DNA from: Methylocystis sp. | Lineage (GTDB): Bacteria > Pseudomonadota > Alphaproteobacteria > Rhizobiales > Beijerinckiaceae | Length of the DNA: 64,000 nt | Assembly (NCBI GenBank): GCA_002929055.1 | Contig: PERY01000001.1 | Coordinates: forward strand, 152,855-216,854 | Direction: 5' to 3' | Part shown: in pieces, positions 44,741 to 55,009 of the stretch | Position numbering within the stretch: position 1 is the stretch's first letter | How the letters are laid out: every line of letters starts with the position of its first letter | Position numbers and translations under genes: made by a program | Notes under the pieces: generated by a model | What the model was told of the DNA's origin: nothing | Databases searched by the model: none | The model's input: the letters and a program-made list of their open reading frames with translations, nothing else

Positions 44741-47452
44741 TTACGAGGCAAGTTGCCGCAGGACATAGGCCAAAATGCCGCCGTTCTTGAAGTATTCCAG
44801 CTCGTCGAGCGTGTCGATGCGAAGCAGCAACGGCGTGGAAATCGTCTTTCCTCCCGCGAAGGCGATATCCGCGACAAGCGTCTGGCGCGGCGCAAGCCCT
44901 GCCTCAAGCCCTCGAATGGCTACGGTTTCTTCGCCTGTCAGGCCCAGCGTCGCCCAGCTCGTTCCGGCCTCGAAAGTCAGAGGCAGTACGCCCATGCCGA
45001 CGAGATTGGAGCGATGAATCCGCTCGAAGCTCTGCGCGATGACGGCGCGCACGCCAAGAAGCGCCGTGCCTTTGGCCGCCCAGTCGCGCGACGAGCCATT
45101 GCCATATTCCGCCCCCGCGAAGACGACGAGCGGCGCGCCGTCCTTCTGGTAGCGCATGGCGGCGTCATAAATCGAGAGCGTCTCGCCACCGGGGTAGTAT
45201 TTGGTCAGTCCGCCCTCGGGCACGACGCCGTCGGCGTCCTTCATCATGTGGTTCTTGATGCGGATATTGGCGAAGGTGCCGCGCATCATCACTTCGTGAT
45301 TGCCGCGGCGCGTGCCGTATTGGTTGAAGTCCGCCGGGGCGACGCCATTGTCCATCAGCCATTTGCCCGCGGGCGAGGCGGCCTTGATGGAGCCAGCCGG
45401 TGAGATGTGGTCGGTGGTGATCTTGTCGCCAAAGAGCGCGAGCACGCGCGCGCCGACGATGTCCCTGACCGGCTTGGGCTCCTTCGTCAGACCAACGAAA
45501 TAGGGCGGGTTGCGCACATAGGTCGAGTGATCGTCCCAGACGTAGGTCTCGCTCTCGGGCGCCGCGACCGCCCGCCAGTGCTGGTCTCCGGCGAAAACGT
45601 TCGCATAGGTCTCGCGGTAAAGCTGGCGCGTGACATTGTCGCGGATGAAGGCGTCGATCTCGGCGTTCCTGGGCCAGATGTCGCGCAGGAACACGGGCTT
45701 GCCGTCGGAGCCCTGGCCGAGCGGCTCCTTGGCGAGGTCGATCGCGACCGTGCCCGCGAGCGCGAAGGCGACGACGAGGGGGGGCGAAGCCAGATAATTC
45801 GCCTGAACGTCAGGGTTGACGCGCCCTTCAAAATTGCGGTTGCCCGAGAGCACCGAGGCCGCGACGATGTCGTGCTGGTTGATCGTCTTCGAGACCGGCG
45901 CCGGCAGCGGGCCGGAATTGCCGATGCAGGTCGTGCAGCCGAAGCCCACGAGATTGAAGCCCAGTTCGTCGAGCGATTTCTGAAGGCCGGAGTTGGCGAG
46001 ATATTGCCCGACCACCTGGCTTCCGGGCGCAAGCGAGGTCTTCACCCAGGGCTTCACCTTCAGCCCCTTGGCGATGGCGTTGCGCGCGAGGAGGCCGGCG
46101 CCGATCAGCACGCTCGGGTTCGACGTGTTGGTGCAGGAGGTGATCGCCGCGATGACGACGTCGCCGTGGCCGAGGTCGTAATTCGTCCCCTCGACCTTGT
46201 AGCGCGGGCCAAGGCCCCCTTCCTTCTTGTATTCGCCAGCGAGCGCGGTCTCGAAGGCCTTGCCCACGTCCTCGAGCGGCACGCGACCCTCGGGGCGCTT
46301 CGGCCCCGCGAGCGAGGGCGCGACGTCGGCGAGGTCGAGCGACAGCGTGTCGGTGAATTCCGGGTCTGGCGAGGCGGCGGTGCGCAACATGCCCTGCGCC
46401 TGCGTATAGGCTTCGATCAGCGCGATGCGCTCGGCGGCGCGGCCGGAGGTGTTGAGATAGGCCAGAGTCTCTGTGTCGACGGGGAAGAAGCCGCAGGTCG
46501 CGCCATATTCGGGCGCCATGTTCGCGATGGTCGCGCGGTCGGCGAGGGTGAGGTGGTTGAGGCCGTCGCCGAAGAATTCGACAAATTTGCCGACCACGCC
46601 CTTTTTGCGCAGCATTTGCGTCACGGTCAGCACCACGTCGGTCGCGGTGACGCCTTCCTTCGGCGCGCCGGTGAGCTTGAAGCCGATGACCTCGGGCGCA
46701 AGCATGGAAAGCGGCTGGCCGAGCATGGCGGCCTCCGCCTCGATGCCGCCGACGCCCCAGCCCAGCACGGCGAGGCCGTTGACCATAGTGGTGTGCGAGT
46801 CGGTGCCGACGAGCGAATCCGGATAGGCGACCTCGACCGTCGATCCGTTCGCGCCCTCGCTGCGCGTCCAGACGGTCTGCGCCAGATATTCGAGGTTCAC
46901 CTGATGGCAGATGCCGGTGCCGGGCGGCACGACGCGAAAATTGTCGAAGGCCGACTGGCCCCATTTCAGGAAGCGGTAGCGCTCGCCATTGCGCTGATAT
47001 TCGAGTTCGACATTCTGCTCGAAGGCCCTGGGCGTGCCGAACTCGTCGACGATGACCGAATGGTCGATCACAAGGTCGACCGGCACCAGCGGATTGATCT
47101 TCTGGGGGTTGCCGCCGAGCGCCACCATGGCGTCGCGCATCGCCGCGAGATCGACGACGGCCGGAACGCCGGTGAAGTCCTGCATCAGCACCCGGGCCGG
47201 GGAAAAGGCGATCTCGCGCTCGCCCTTGCCCTTCTCGGTCAGCCATTGGGCGAAGGAGAGGATCGTGTCCTTCGTCACCCAGCGGCCGTCCTCGTTGCGC
47301 AGCAGGTTTTCCAGCACGACCTTCAGCGAGTACGGGAGCTTCGAGACTCCCGCGAGCCCGTTCGCCTCCGCCGCCTTCAGCGAGAAATAGTCATAGCTCT
47401 TGTCGCCCACGACGAGCTTTTGGCGGGACTGGAAACTGTCGACAGATGTCAT
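44741..47452 (-). CDS. acnA: Aconitate hydratase A
   Basis: Start at ATG 47452 ([25 protein letters not shown]) gives 903 residues, normal for AcnA/IRP1-type aconitase; the tracked ORF adds 109 residues of noncoding reading. Iron-sulfur ligands appear in [14 protein letters not shown] (two Cys) and [18 protein letters not shown] (one Cys). [22 protein letters not shown] and [17 protein letters not shown] are active-site stretches. It interconverts citrate and isocitrate in the TCA and glyoxylate cycles. Confidence 0.98.
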   Translation of the reverse strand: MTSVDSFQSRQKLVVGDKSYDYFSLKAAEANGLAGVSKLPYSLKVVLENLLRNEDGRWVTKDTILSFAQWLTEKGKGEREIAFSPARVLMQDFTGVPAVVDLAAMRDAMVALGGNPQKINPLVPVDLVIDHSVIVDEFGTPRAFEQNVELEYQRNGERYRFLKWGQSAFDNFRVVPPGTGICHQVNLEYLAQTVWTRSEGANGSTVEVAYPDSLVGTDSHTTMVNGLAVLGWGVGGIEAEAAMLGQPLSMLAPEVIGFKLTGAPKEGVTATDVVLTVTQMLRKKGVVGKFVEFFGDGLNHLTLADRATIANMAPEYGATCGFFPVDTETLAYLNTSGRAAERIALIEAYTQAQGMLRTAASPDPEFTDTLSLDLADVAPSLAGPKRPEGRVPLEDVGKAFETALAGEYKKEGGLGPRYKVEGTNYDLGHGDVVIAAITSCTNTSNPSVLIGAGLLARNAIAKGLKVKPWVKTSLAPGSQVVGQYLANSGLQKSLDELGFNLVGFGCTTCIGNSGPLPAPVSKTINQHDIVAASVLSGNRNFEGRVNPDVQANYLASPPLVVAFALAGTVAIDLAKEPLGQGSDGKPVFLRDIWPRNAEIDAFIRDNVTRQLYRETYANVFAGDQHWRAVAAPESETYVWDDHSTYVRNPPYFVGLTKEPKPVRDIVGARVLALFGDKITTDHISPAGSIKAASPAGKWLMDNGVAPADFNQYGTRRGNHEVMMRGTFANIRIKNHMMKDADGVVPEGGLTKYYPGGETLSIYDAAMRYQKDGAPLVVFAGAEYGNGSSRDWAAKGTALLGVRAVIAQSFERIHRSNLVGMGVLPLTFEAGTSWATLGLTGEETVAIRGLEAGLAPRQTLVADIAFAGGKTISTPLLLRIDTLDELEYFKNGGILAYVLRQLAS

Positions 47453-47597
47453 GGGGGTGTCCTTGGGGGCGTCCTTGCAGACTTGGGCGGCAGATTGGGT
47501 GTGCGACGGGCTCGAGCGAGCCTCGCCATTCTTAGAAAATTCCATGCCACGCGCACAAGGCGGGGCGGCAACAAAAAAGATAGGGCGCAAAGGCGCA

Positions 47598-49034
47598 TCA
47601 GCGCCGCTTTTCGCCCCGCAGGGGCCGTTCCTCCATCCGCGCCATGAAGACGAAAGATAGCGCCATGCAGACCGCAAGCGCCGCGAAGACCAGGCGGAAG
47701 CTCGCGACGAGCCGTGCGAGGTCATCGGGTGAGAGCTTCGACTCGGTGATGTATTCGGCCCGTCCGCCGCCGAGCGCAAGTGCGGCGAAAAGCGCGACGA
47801 TCACGGAGGCGCCAAGCTGCCGGAAGAACTGCGTCGTCGCCGTCGCCGTGCCCAGATCCCTGGCCAGCACGGCGTTCTGAACGCAGACCGTCGCTATTGG
47901 CAGCATGGTCCCGACGCCGAGCGTCACGACCGTCAGCAGCAGGTTGAGGGTGAAGAAGGAGACGCTGCCCGCCTTCCAGGCGGCGGCGGCCGCGGCCAGC
48001 GTTCCGGCGCCGAGACCCAGCAGGGGGATCAGCTTGTAATGATGGACGACCGCCATCATCCGCCCAGAGAATGTCGCGCCGGCGACGGTCGCGACCATGA
48101 GCGGGATGAGCGCGAGCCCCGAGTCGTGAGCGGAGAGCCCCGCCCCTACCTCGAAATAGATGGGCATGACCACAGAGAGCCCGACAAAGGCGCCAAGCCC
48201 GAAGGAGCTGGAGGCGACGGCGTCGCGCACGATCCCGAGGCTGAGAATCCGCATTGGGATCAAGGGCTCGTCGGCGGTGCGCGTGCGCCGCGCGAAGAGC
48301 AGCCAGAACAGGCTGGAGAGACCCAGCAAGCCAAGGATCGGGGCCGAGGTCCAGGGGTAGCGGGTTCCGCCCCAGCCGAGCGCCAGCACCATCGCGCCCG
48401 AGGCCATGACCAGAAAACCGGCGCCCAGATAGTCGACGCTGTGCGGATGGCGCCGCTCCGGCAGGCGCTTGAGGCGGCTGTTGACGATGACGAGCGCGGC
48501 GAGGCCGAGAGGCAGATTGATCCAGAAGATGAGCGACCAATGCGCATATTGCGCAAAAAATCCCCCGAGCGCCGGCCCGGCGATGCTGGAGGTGACAAAA
48601 ACGGCGGCGAAATAGGTCTGATAGCGGCCGCGCTCGCGGGGGCTGACGAGATCGGCGACGACGGTCTGGGAGAGGGCGATGAGGCCGCCGCCTCCCAGTC
48701 CCTGAAGAAATCGCGCCGCGGCGAGCGCGGCGATGCTCGGCGCCAGCGCGCAGGCCAGAGACCCGGCGATGAAGGTCGCCACCCCCACGAGCAGCACGAT
48801 GCGCCGCCCGTAGACATCGGCGAATTTGCCGTAGAGCGGCGTCACCACCGTCGCGGCGATGAGATAGGCCGTGACGATCCAGGGCAGGTTCTCCGGCTCG
48901 CCGAGGTCCGCGCCGATGGTCGGCATGGCGGTGACGACGATGGTCTGGTCCAGCGCCGACAGCAGCATGGCGAGGCCGAGCCCAACCATGACCTGCCGCA
49001 TTTCCGCAGGGGGGCTCGGGGGCGCGGCGGTCAT
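47598..49034 (-). CDS. DHA2-type MFS multidrug exporter
   Basis: A 478-residue transporter with 13-14 hydrophobic segments. Motifs of the EmrB/QacA (DHA2) family are [22 protein letters not shown] (motif D1), [14 protein letters not shown] (motif A) and [22 protein letters not shown] (motif B/C region). Such proteins export drugs or small organic compounds using the proton gradient. There is no membrane-fusion (EmrA) or regulator gene next to it. It lies 63 bases downstream of recQ and could be read from the same transcript. Confidence 0.93.
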   Translation of the reverse strand: MTAAPPSPPAEMRQVMVGLGLAMLLSALDQTIVVTAMPTIGADLGEPENLPWIVTAYLIAATVVTPLYGKFADVYGRRIVLLVGVATFIAGSLACALAPSIAALAAARFLQGLGGGGLIALSQTVVADLVSPRERGRYQTYFAAVFVTSSIAGPALGGFFAQYAHWSLIFWINLPLGLAALVIVNSRLKRLPERRHPHSVDYLGAGFLVMASGAMVLALGWGGTRYPWTSAPILGLLGLSSLFWLLFARRTRTADEPLIPMRILSLGIVRDAVASSSFGLGAFVGLSVVMPIYFEVGAGLSAHDSGLALIPLMVATVAGATFSGRMMAVVHHYKLIPLLGLGAGTLAAAAAAWKAGSVSFFTLNLLLTVVTLGVGTMLPIATVCVQNAVLARDLGTATATTQFFRQLGASVIVALFAALALGGGRAEYITESKLSPDDLARLVASFRLVFAALAVCMALSFVFMARMEERPLRGEKRR

Positions 49035-49097
49035 GGGGCGTGCAACCTTGGTCGGAGGGCTGTGGGCTTCTACCGCATCGCAGCGCCGCGGGGAACG

Positions 49098-50678
49098 TCA
49101 TGGATCTCCAGGGATCGTCCTGATGACGCGCAGGAAACCCGCCGCCTCGTCGATTTCGTCGAAGGCCGGATCGTCGAGGCGATCCGGGCGCGCCCGGGCG
49201 AGCGTCGTCAGCGCTTCGTCGCTTGCGATCCGCCGCGGGGCGAGGCCCCTGCGCTTCGCAATCGCAAGGCGCTCCGCCTGAAGCGCGCGCAGCAGCCGGG
49301 CCTGCGCGACCGTGAGGGCGGGCGGCGCCGGCGGCGCCTCCGTCAGGATCGGCTCTTGCGCAGGCGAGGGCTCCGTCGCCTCCGTCTCGGGCGCGCCGGC
49401 CGAGAGATGCGCCAGCCGGCTTGTCGCGGCGACGCGCCAGCCCTGCGTCAGCGCGCCCAGGCGCCGCGGCCAGGCGAGCGGCCCGCCACGGCAATGGTCG
49501 CAGCGCCCGCAGGGCGTGCTTTCCTCGCCGAACTCCGAAAGGAGGGTCTGGAAGCGGCAGCCCGGCGTCACGCAAAGCCGCGCCATGGCCCTGCGCCGCG
49601 CGTAGGCGCCCAAAGCCGCCTCGTCCTCCTCGGCGATGACGGGCGCGCCCCAGCGCAAGGCGAGTTCGCGCGGATCAAAGAGCGCCAGCGTTCGCGCCGG
49701 CGCCCCGTCGCGCCCGGCGCGGCCGATTTCCTGGTAATAGCCCTCGATCGAGTTCGGTATGTCGGCATGGACGATGAAGCGGACATCCGGCTTGTCGACG
49801 CCCATGCCGAAGGCGATGGTCGCCACCATGACGACGCCCTTTCGCGCAAAAAACGCGTCCTGATGGGCGCCGCGCGTATAGGCGTCGAGGCCGGCGTGGT
49901 AGGGCAGGGCGTCGAGCCCCATGCGGGCGAGGCTCGCGGCCAGCGCGTCCGCCATGCGGCGGGAGTTGCAATAGACGATCCCGCTTTCGCCGCCGCGCCC
50001 GACGAAGTCCAGGATCTGCCGCAGGCCGGGACGCTTGCGCTGGAACGAGATCGCGAGGTTGGGCCGCGCAAAAGAACGAACGAAGACAATGGGTTCCCGC
50101 GCAAAAAGATTGCCGATGACATCGGCGCGCGTGCGCGGTCCCGCGGTGGCGGTGACGGCCAGCACGGGAGCCCCGAGTTTTCGGGCGATCGCCCCGAGCC
50201 CGCGATAGTCCGGGCGGAACTCGTGGCCCCAATGCGAGACGCAATGGGCTTCGTCGACCGCAAAAAGCCGGATGCGGTTTTTGCGCAGCAAATTCTGCGT
50301 CCCCTCCTGCGCCAGCCGCTCCGGCGCGACATAGAGCAGGCGCGCCCGGCCGCTGGAGACCGCGTCGAAGGCGGCCATCGCCTCCTCGTCGTCCTGCGCG
50401 GAATTGAGCGCGACGGCGGGCAAGCCCTTGTCGGCCAGCGCCCGCAACTGGTCGCGCATCAGCGCGATGAGCGGCGAGGCGACGACGACGAGCCCCGGCC
50501 CGGCGGCGGCCGGGAGCTGATAGAGCAGCGACTTTCCCGAGCCCGTGGGCATGACGGCGAGGGCGTCGCGCCCAGCGAGCACCGCCTCGACCACTTCCCG
50601 CTGTCCCGGCAGGAAGTCTGAAAATCCAAAATTGCTGCGCAGCAATTCCGCAGCTTCGGGCAGGTGCGGGCCGCTCAC
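49098..50678 (-). CDS. recQ: ATP-dependent DNA helicase RecQ
   Basis: A 526-residue helicase. FRPGQ-type motif 0 is FLPGQREVVEAVLAG, Walker A is MPTGSGKSLLYQLPA, motif II is AVDEAHCVSHWGHEFRPDYRGL, and motif VI is QEIGRAGRDG. The zinc-binding Cys set CVTPGCRF...CGRCDHC follows, and the C-terminal 70 residues (LTVAQARLLRALQAERLAIAKRRG) form an HRDC-like domain. A recognisable winged-helix RQC segment is short, which fits the moderate length (classical RecQ is about 600). It acts in recombination and fork repair. Its start overlaps the upstream small gene by four bases. Confidence 0.95.
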   Translation of the reverse strand: MSGPHLPEAAELLRSNFGFSDFLPGQREVVEAVLAGRDALAVMPTGSGKSLLYQLPAAAGPGLVVVASPLIALMRDQLRALADKGLPAVALNSAQDDEEAMAAFDAVSSGRARLLYVAPERLAQEGTQNLLRKNRIRLFAVDEAHCVSHWGHEFRPDYRGLGAIARKLGAPVLAVTATAGPRTRADVIGNLFAREPIVFVRSFARPNLAISFQRKRPGLRQILDFVGRGGESGIVYCNSRRMADALAASLARMGLDALPYHAGLDAYTRGAHQDAFFARKGVVMVATIAFGMGVDKPDVRFIVHADIPNSIEGYYQEIGRAGRDGAPARTLALFDPRELALRWGAPVIAEEDEAALGAYARRRAMARLCVTPGCRFQTLLSEFGEESTPCGRCDHCRGGPLAWPRRLGALTQGWRVAATSRLAHLSAGAPETEATEPSPAQEPILTEAPPAPPALTVAQARLLRALQAERLAIAKRRGLAPRRIASDEALTTLARARPDRLDDPAFDEIDEAAGFLRVIRTIPGDP

Positions 50679-50965
50679 GTCAGCCCTTTTTCAATCAGGA
50701 AGGCGGCGATCTCGCGCCATTCCTGCGCCAAAATCCCCTCATGCGGCGGTCGCCCGGCCCGGGCGTACCAATAGCGCGCGTTCCAGCGGTCGCCTTCCTT
50801 GCGGTGCAGATAGGCATGGACCCACATGCCGTCCGGGTCGCTCGCGTCGTCGACGCATTTATGGGCGCCGTCCCAGTCGCCCCTCGCGTCGAGCCAGAGG
50901 GCGCGCAGCGCGGGATCGCCCGGGGGCGACGTCGAGGCGAGAAAAGAGTCGAGCGGCTGGGTCAT
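50675..50965 (-). CDS. Small conserved protein upstream of recQ, function unknown
   Basis: ATG 50965 (MTQPLDSFLASTSPPGDPALRALWLDARGDWDGAHKCVDD) is preferred over the tracked start because it gives a compact 96-residue protein. The sequence is rich in Trp, Ala, Asp and His with DARGDWDGAH and VHAYLHRKEGDRWNARYWYARAG, which look like two helix-turn-helix TPR-like units. I recall similar short proteins in Rhizobiales and Methylobacterium but no function. The ATGA overlap with recQ implies coupled translation. Confidence 0.75.
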   Translation of the reverse strand: MTQPLDSFLASTSPPGDPALRALWLDARGDWDGAHKCVDDASDPDGMWVHAYLHRKEGDRWNARYWYARAGRPPHEGILAQEWREIAAFLIEKGLT

Positions 50966-51045
50966 GGCGGCCTCCCATGAAGGAGCCATTATGGCGCCGC
51001 GCCGCGCGCATTGACAGGAGCCGCCCGGCTCGGCCAATTGCGCGC

Positions 51046-51240
51046 ATGATCCAAAGTCCCTGCAACAAAATCTGCACGCTGAACGAGAACCGCATCTGCG
51101 TCGGCTGCGGCCGCTCGCGCGAAGAGATCGGCAGCTGGACCGGGCTGTCCGATGGCGACAAAAAGCGCGTCATTGAGCGGGCCAAGGCGCGCCTTGCGGC
51201 GTTGGGCGGCGTCAAGGCGGCCGCCAAAATCAGGGGCTGA
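51046..51240 (+). CDS. DUF1289 domain protein (YdhL-like)
   Basis: ATG 51046 lies inside a longer open frame; the 64-residue product begins MIQSPCNKICTLNENRICVGCGRSREEIGSW, the compact DUF1289 motif with four Cys likely to bind zinc or iron-sulfur. The C-terminal half is a basic helix. The function of the family is unknown; members are often fused to or next to oxidoreductases. It is convergent with the peroxiredoxin gene. Confidence 0.88.
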   Translation: MIQSPCNKICTLNENRICVGCGRSREEIGSWTGLSDGDKKRVIERAKARLAALGGVKAAAKIRG

Positions 51241-51261
51241 AAAAGGGCCGGCGCATCGGCC
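51241..51261 (-). terminator. Terminator of the peroxiredoxin gene (minus strand)
   Basis: On the minus strand GGCCG / CGGCC with a six-base loop is followed by CCTTTTT. It directly abuts the stop codon of the convergent DUF1289 gene. The stem is short, so strength is uncertain. Confidence 0.6.
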
Positions 51262-51275
51262 GACCCCTTGATCCT

Positions 51276-51761
51276 TCAGAGCTTTTCGAGCGTCGATTCC
51301 GCGCTGGAGACGGTCGCGAGGCTCGAGTTTTCCTCGATGTTGATCCATTCGACGACGCCGTCCCTGACGATCGCGGAATAACGCTTGCCGCGCACGCCGA
51401 GGCCGAAATCATTGAGGTCGAGATCGACGCCCATGGCCTTGGCGAGAACCGCCGAGCCGTCGGCGAGACCGTGGATCTTGCCGGCGGCGCCGCGCTCCTT
51501 CAGCCAGGCGTCGAGGGTGAAGACGTCGTTGACGGCCGTCACCGCAATGGCCTCGACGCCCTTGGATTTGATCGCGTCATAGTGCTCCAGAAAGCCCGGC
51601 AGATGCTTCGCGTGGCAGGTCGGCGTGAAGGCGCCCGGAACCGAAAAGAGCGCGACCTTGCGGCCCTTGAAATAGTCGGACGTCTTGACCGGCTCGGGGC
51701 CGTTCTTGCCCATGATCGTGACGGTCACGTCGGGAATCTTGTCGCCTGCTTTGATGGTCAT
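51276..51761 (-). CDS. Prx5-type peroxiredoxin
   Basis: A 161-residue thioredoxin-fold peroxidase with FSVPGAFTPTCHAKHLPGFLEH; the peroxidatic Cys49 is the only cysteine, so this is a 1-Cys Prx5 that would need glutathione/glutaredoxin or another external thiol. IAVTAVNDVFTLDAWLKERGA and LDLNDFGLGVRGKRYSAIVRDGVVEWINIEE match the family along the whole length. It reduces hydrogen peroxide and alkyl hydroperoxides in the cytoplasm. Confidence 0.95.
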   Translation of the reverse strand: MTIKAGDKIPDVTVTIMGKNGPEPVKTSDYFKGRKVALFSVPGAFTPTCHAKHLPGFLEHYDAIKSKGVEAIAVTAVNDVFTLDAWLKERGAAGKIHGLADGSAVLAKAMGVDLDLNDFGLGVRGKRYSAIVRDGVVEWINIEENSSLATVSSAESTLEKL

Positions 51762-51979
51762 GCCTGTCTCGCTTTGGCTTGCTCGCTGTGGATTGGCGGG
51801 TGAAGCTTTTTCTAATTAGCGCGTTTTTCCGACAAGTCGCCAGCGCAGGCGCAGCTTTTCCCCGATTCCCTCGCTTCGGCCCAAGCCCAGCGCCCCATTC
51901 GAGACGCTTGTGACCCGCCTCAAGGCGTTGCAACATGATGATCGCGCGTTGCAACCGCGCCGCGGGGAGGGTTTGGACA

Positions 51980-52435
51980 ATGTCGAACACGCAAGAAGTT
52001 GACGGGCAGCCGCCCGCCGCCTGGGTTTGGAGTCAGTATCGCGCCGAATCGCCCGCCGAGCCCGTGTCCGTCGGAATAGCGGAGGAAACCCCGCAGGCTC
52101 CCCCCGCCGAGGCTGCCCCCGACGCCCCCGCTCCAGCTCCCGCGTCCGGCGCCGCCAGGGATTCGAGCGCGATCGGCCTTGGCCTCGCCGCGGCGGTGCT
52201 GGTCATCGCGGGCCTCACCTGGCTCTTCACCTCGAAGCCGGCCTCGGCGCCTGCCGAATCGACCCTGCCCGCCGCCACCGAGGCGCCGGCGCAGCAAAAG
52301 AGCGAGGCCGCGCCGCCTGCCGTCGAGCCTGTCGCCGCTCCGGCGCCCGCCGCCCCGGCTGCGGAGCCGGCGAAACCGGCCCCGCCCGCCGCCCCTGCGC
52401 ATGGCAAAGGACATGGCAAGCAGCGGCATCGGTGA
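51980..52435 (+). CDS. Single-span membrane protein with Ala/Pro-rich tail
   Basis: ATG 51980 (MSNTQEVDGQPPAAWVWSQYRAESPAEP) gives 151 residues; the tracked start adds 15 residues. One membrane span (AIGLGLAAAVLVIAGLTWLF) separates an Ala/Pro-rich cytoplasmic part from an Ala/Pro/Glu-rich outer part that ends in a basic GKGHGKQRHR. Low complexity throughout, so the coding call depends on the span and lack of stops. It could be an envelope spacer or TonB/TolA-like linker fragment; no function can be assigned. Confidence 0.5.
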   Translation: MSNTQEVDGQPPAAWVWSQYRAESPAEPVSVGIAEETPQAPPAEAAPDAPAPAPASGAARDSSAIGLGLAAAVLVIAGLTWLFTSKPASAPAESTLPAATEAPAQQKSEAAPPAVEPVAAPAPAAPAAEPAKPAPPAAPAHGKGHGKQRHR

Positions 52436-52438
52436 GGG

Positions 52439-52873
52439 CTAGGTGCGCCAGGGATGTTCCGGCAGGTCGCAGACGCCGAGCGTCGCGACGCCCGCCTGCG
52501 CCACGGCGTGGTCGTTCTCCACCGAGGAGCCGCTCACGCCAATGGCGCCGATCATGACGCCGTCCTTGTCGACGATGGGCAGGCCGCCGGGGAAGGTGAT
52601 GAGCCCGTCATTCGAATGCTCGATGCCGTAGAGCGGCCCGCCCGGTTGCGAGAGCTTGCCGATCTCGCCGGTCGGCATGCCGAAGAAAACCGCGGTTTTC
52701 GCCTTCTTCATGGAAATGTCGATGCTGCCGACCCAGGCGTCGTCCATTCGATAAAACGCCTTGAGCACGCCGCCCGAATCGACCACCGCGATGCACATCT
52801 GCGTCTTGATCTCCGCCGCCTTTCTGCGCGCGGCGGCGATCGCCTGTTCGGCCTGTTCGATAGTGACATGCAT
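52439..52873 (-). CDS. GlcG/HbpS family protein
   Basis: A 144-residue protein matching the GlcG/HbpS fold: [36 protein letters not shown] near the N-terminus and [33 protein letters not shown] at the end. Members bind haem or corrinoids or accompany glycolate oxidase and diol metabolism genes. None of those genes is here. The stop is three bases from the stop of the convergent low-complexity gene. Confidence 0.9.
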   Translation of the reverse strand: MHVTIEQAEQAIAAARRKAAEIKTQMCIAVVDSGGVLKAFYRMDDAWVGSIDISMKKAKTAVFFGMPTGEIGKLSQPGGPLYGIEHSNDGLITFPGGLPIVDKDGVMIGAIGVSGSSVENDHAVAQAGVATLGVCDLPEHPWRT

Positions 52874-52958
52874 GCTAACGACCCTCCCTCGCCGGCCGGG
52901 CGGCCAAGGCGACGATGAGAGAGATAGGCGCCGCAGCGCGGATGTTAAGGGCGCATGC

Positions 52959-53597
52959 TCAGCGGCCCGCCGCCTCGAGAGCCTTGGTCACCAGCGCCTT
53001 GGCGTCGGCCGAATGCCAGTTCGCCGGGCCGTTCATCAGGCCGATCTGACAGCCCTCGGAATCGACCAGCATCGTCACGGGCAGGCCCAGCGCCTTGCCG
53101 GCCTGCTTCAGTTCGTAAAAGACATTGGCCTTGGGGTCCGTGTAGAGGGTCAGCGCCTTCACGCCCGTGTCTTCAAAGAGCTTCTTCGGCCGCTCGGGCC
53201 GCGAGGTGTCTATGTTGACGACCACCACCTGAAACCTGTCGGAGCCAAGCTCGGCCTGCAACTTGTCGAGTTCCGGCATTTCGGCGCGGCAGGGCACGCA
53301 CCAGGTCGCCCAGACGTTGAAAAGCAGGGTCTTGCCCTTGAAGGCGGACAGCGAAACGGGCTTTCCGTCGGGGCCGTTGAAGGCGAAATCGGGAAGCTTC
53401 TCCGGCTTCTTCGAAATGTTCATCGCGGCGACCTCGCCCCTGGCGATGTCCTTCACCGATTCCGCAATCCTGGAGGCGCCGGCGCAGTCCTCGGCGCGCG
53501 CTTCCTTTACGCCTGGCCCGCCCGCGTATAGAAACCCGGCGCCGGCCGCTGCAAGGACGAGAGACGTCGGGCGACGCGGGAAAGCGGGCATTTTCAT
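52959..53597 (-). CDS. tlpA: TlpA-like thiol-disulfide oxidoreductase
   Basis: Start at ATG 53597 ([27 protein letters not shown]) gives 212 residues with a membrane anchor or signal. The active site is [16 protein letters not shown] (WCxPC) in a thioredoxin fold. An additional pair, [10 protein letters not shown] near the N-terminus and EGCQIG near the C-terminus, fits the structural disulfide of TlpA. TlpA reduces periplasmic copper chaperones and cysteines for cytochrome oxidase and cytochrome c assembly. It is divergent from argH with only 23 bases between the start codons, a pairing common in Rhizobiales. Confidence 0.92.
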   Translation of the reverse strand: MKMPAFPRRPTSLVLAAAGAGFLYAGGPGVKEARAEDCAGASRIAESVKDIARGEVAAMNISKKPEKLPDFAFNGPDGKPVSLSAFKGKTLLFNVWATWCVPCRAEMPELDKLQAELGSDRFQVVVVNIDTSRPERPKKLFEDTGVKALTLYTDPKANVFYELKQAGKALGLPVTMLVDSEGCQIGLMNGPANWHSADAKALVTKALEAAGR

Positions 53598-53620
53598 CAG
53601 GCGCAGGCTCCGGGGAAAAA

Positions 53621-55009
53621 ATGACGAGCAAGATATGGGGCGGGCGCTTTCAGAGCGCAACCGACGCGGTTCTGGAGGCCATTAACGTCTCCATCGATTT
53701 TGACAAGCGTCTCGGACCCCAGGACATCCGCGGCTCTCTCGCCCATATCGCCATGCTCGGCAAGCAGGGCATCGTCGCGCCGGAAGACGCGGCGAAAATC
53801 ACCGAAGGCCTGACGCAGATCGCCGGAGAGATCGAGCGCGGCGCGTTCAACTTCTCGCGCGCGCTCGAAGATATTCACATGAACGCCGAGTCGCGGCTCG
53901 CCGAACTTATCGGCACGACGGCGGGGCGACTGCACACGGCGCGCTCGCGCAACGATCAGGTCGCCACCGACTTCCGCCTGTATATACGCGACGAGATCGA
54001 CGCGCTCGACGCGCAGCTTGCCGACTTGCAACTGGCTATGGTGGAGCGCGCGATGGAGGAGGCCGCCAGCGTCATGCCGGGCTTCACCCATCTGCAGAGC
54101 GCCCAGCCCGTCACGTTCGGCCATCATCTTCTCGCTTACGTGGAGATGATCGGCCGCGACCGGGGACGTTTCCGCGACGCGCGCTCGCGCCTCAATGAAT
54201 GCCCGCTCGGGGCGGCGGCGCTCGCCGGCACGTCCTTTCCCATCGACCGCCACATGACGGCGAAGGCGCTGGACTTCGACCGTCCCACGGCCAATTCGCT
54301 CGACAGCGTTTCCGACCGCGACTTCGTGCTGGAGACGCTCGGCGCCGCCGCCATCTGCGCCACGCATCTGTCGCGCTTTGCGGAAGAGATTGTGCTGTGG
54401 TCGACGCCGCAGTTCAATTTCATTTCGCTATCGGACAAATTCACCACCGGCTCCTCCATCATGCCGCAAAAGCGCAATCCGGACGCCGCCGAGTTGGTGC
54501 GCGGCAAGTCCGGCCGGATCATCGGCGCGCTGCAGGCGCTGCTGATCGTTATGAAGGGCCTGCCGCTCGCCTATTCCAAGGACATGCAGGAGGACAAGGA
54601 AGGCGCTTTCGACTCGCTCGATTCCATGTCCCTCTGCATCGCCGCCATGTCCGGCATGGTGCGCGACATGAAGGTGAACCGCGAGCGGCTCAAAGCCGCC
54701 GCGGGCGCGGGCTTCTCCACCGCGACCGATCTCGCCGACTGGCTGGTGCGCAAGCTGGGGATGCCCTTCCGCGAGGCGCATCATGTGACGGGCCGCGTCG
54801 TGGCGCTGGCGGAGGGGCGCGGGGTGGGCCTCGAAGACCTCACGCTCGCCGATCTGCAGAGCGTGGAGACGCGTATATCCGAGGATGTCTTCGCCGTGCT
54901 CGGCGTGGAAAAATCAGTCGAAAGCCGGACGAGTCATGGCGGCACGGCGCCGGAGAATGTGCGCAAGCAGGCGCAGAGCTGGCTTGAATGTCTGAAGGGA
55001 CAGAAATGA
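53621..55009 (+). CDS. argH: Argininosuccinate lyase
   Basis: A 462-residue enzyme with the fumarase-superfamily signature [12 protein letters not shown]. The N-terminus [10 protein letters not shown] and [16 protein letters not shown] (substrate loop) are specific for ArgH. It cleaves argininosuccinate to arginine and fumarate, the last step of arginine synthesis. GGGGAAAAA is the ribosome-binding site. It heads an overlapping four-gene run (argH, ThiE-like, Sel1-repeat, esterase). Confidence 0.97.
   Translation: MTSKIWGGRFQSATDAVLEAINVSIDFDKRLGPQDIRGSLAHIAMLGKQGIVAPEDAAKITEGLTQIAGEIERGAFNFSRALEDIHMNAESRLAELIGTTAGRLHTARSRNDQVATDFRLYIRDEIDALDAQLADLQLAMVERAMEEAASVMPGFTHLQSAQPVTFGHHLLAYVEMIGRDRGRFRDARSRLNECPLGAAALAGTSFPIDRHMTAKALDFDRPTANSLDSVSDRDFVLETLGAAAICATHLSRFAEEIVLWSTPQFNFISLSDKFTTGSSIMPQKRNPDAAELVRGKSGRIIGALQALLIVMKGLPLAYSKDMQEDKEGAFDSLDSMSLCIAAMSGMVRDMKVNRERLKAAAGAGFSTATDLADWLVRKLGMPFREAHHVTGRVVALAEGRGVGLEDLTLADLQSVETRISEDVFAVLGVEKSVESRTSHGGTAPENVRKQAQSWLECLKGQK

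Noticed and set aside
45407-47647. Plus-strand ORF of 746 residues
   Set aside because: Antisense shadow of aconitase, which is beyond doubt on the minus strand.
48039-50621. Plus-strand ORF of 860 residues
   Set aside because: Runs antisense through both the MFS exporter and recQ genes; no recognisable domains.
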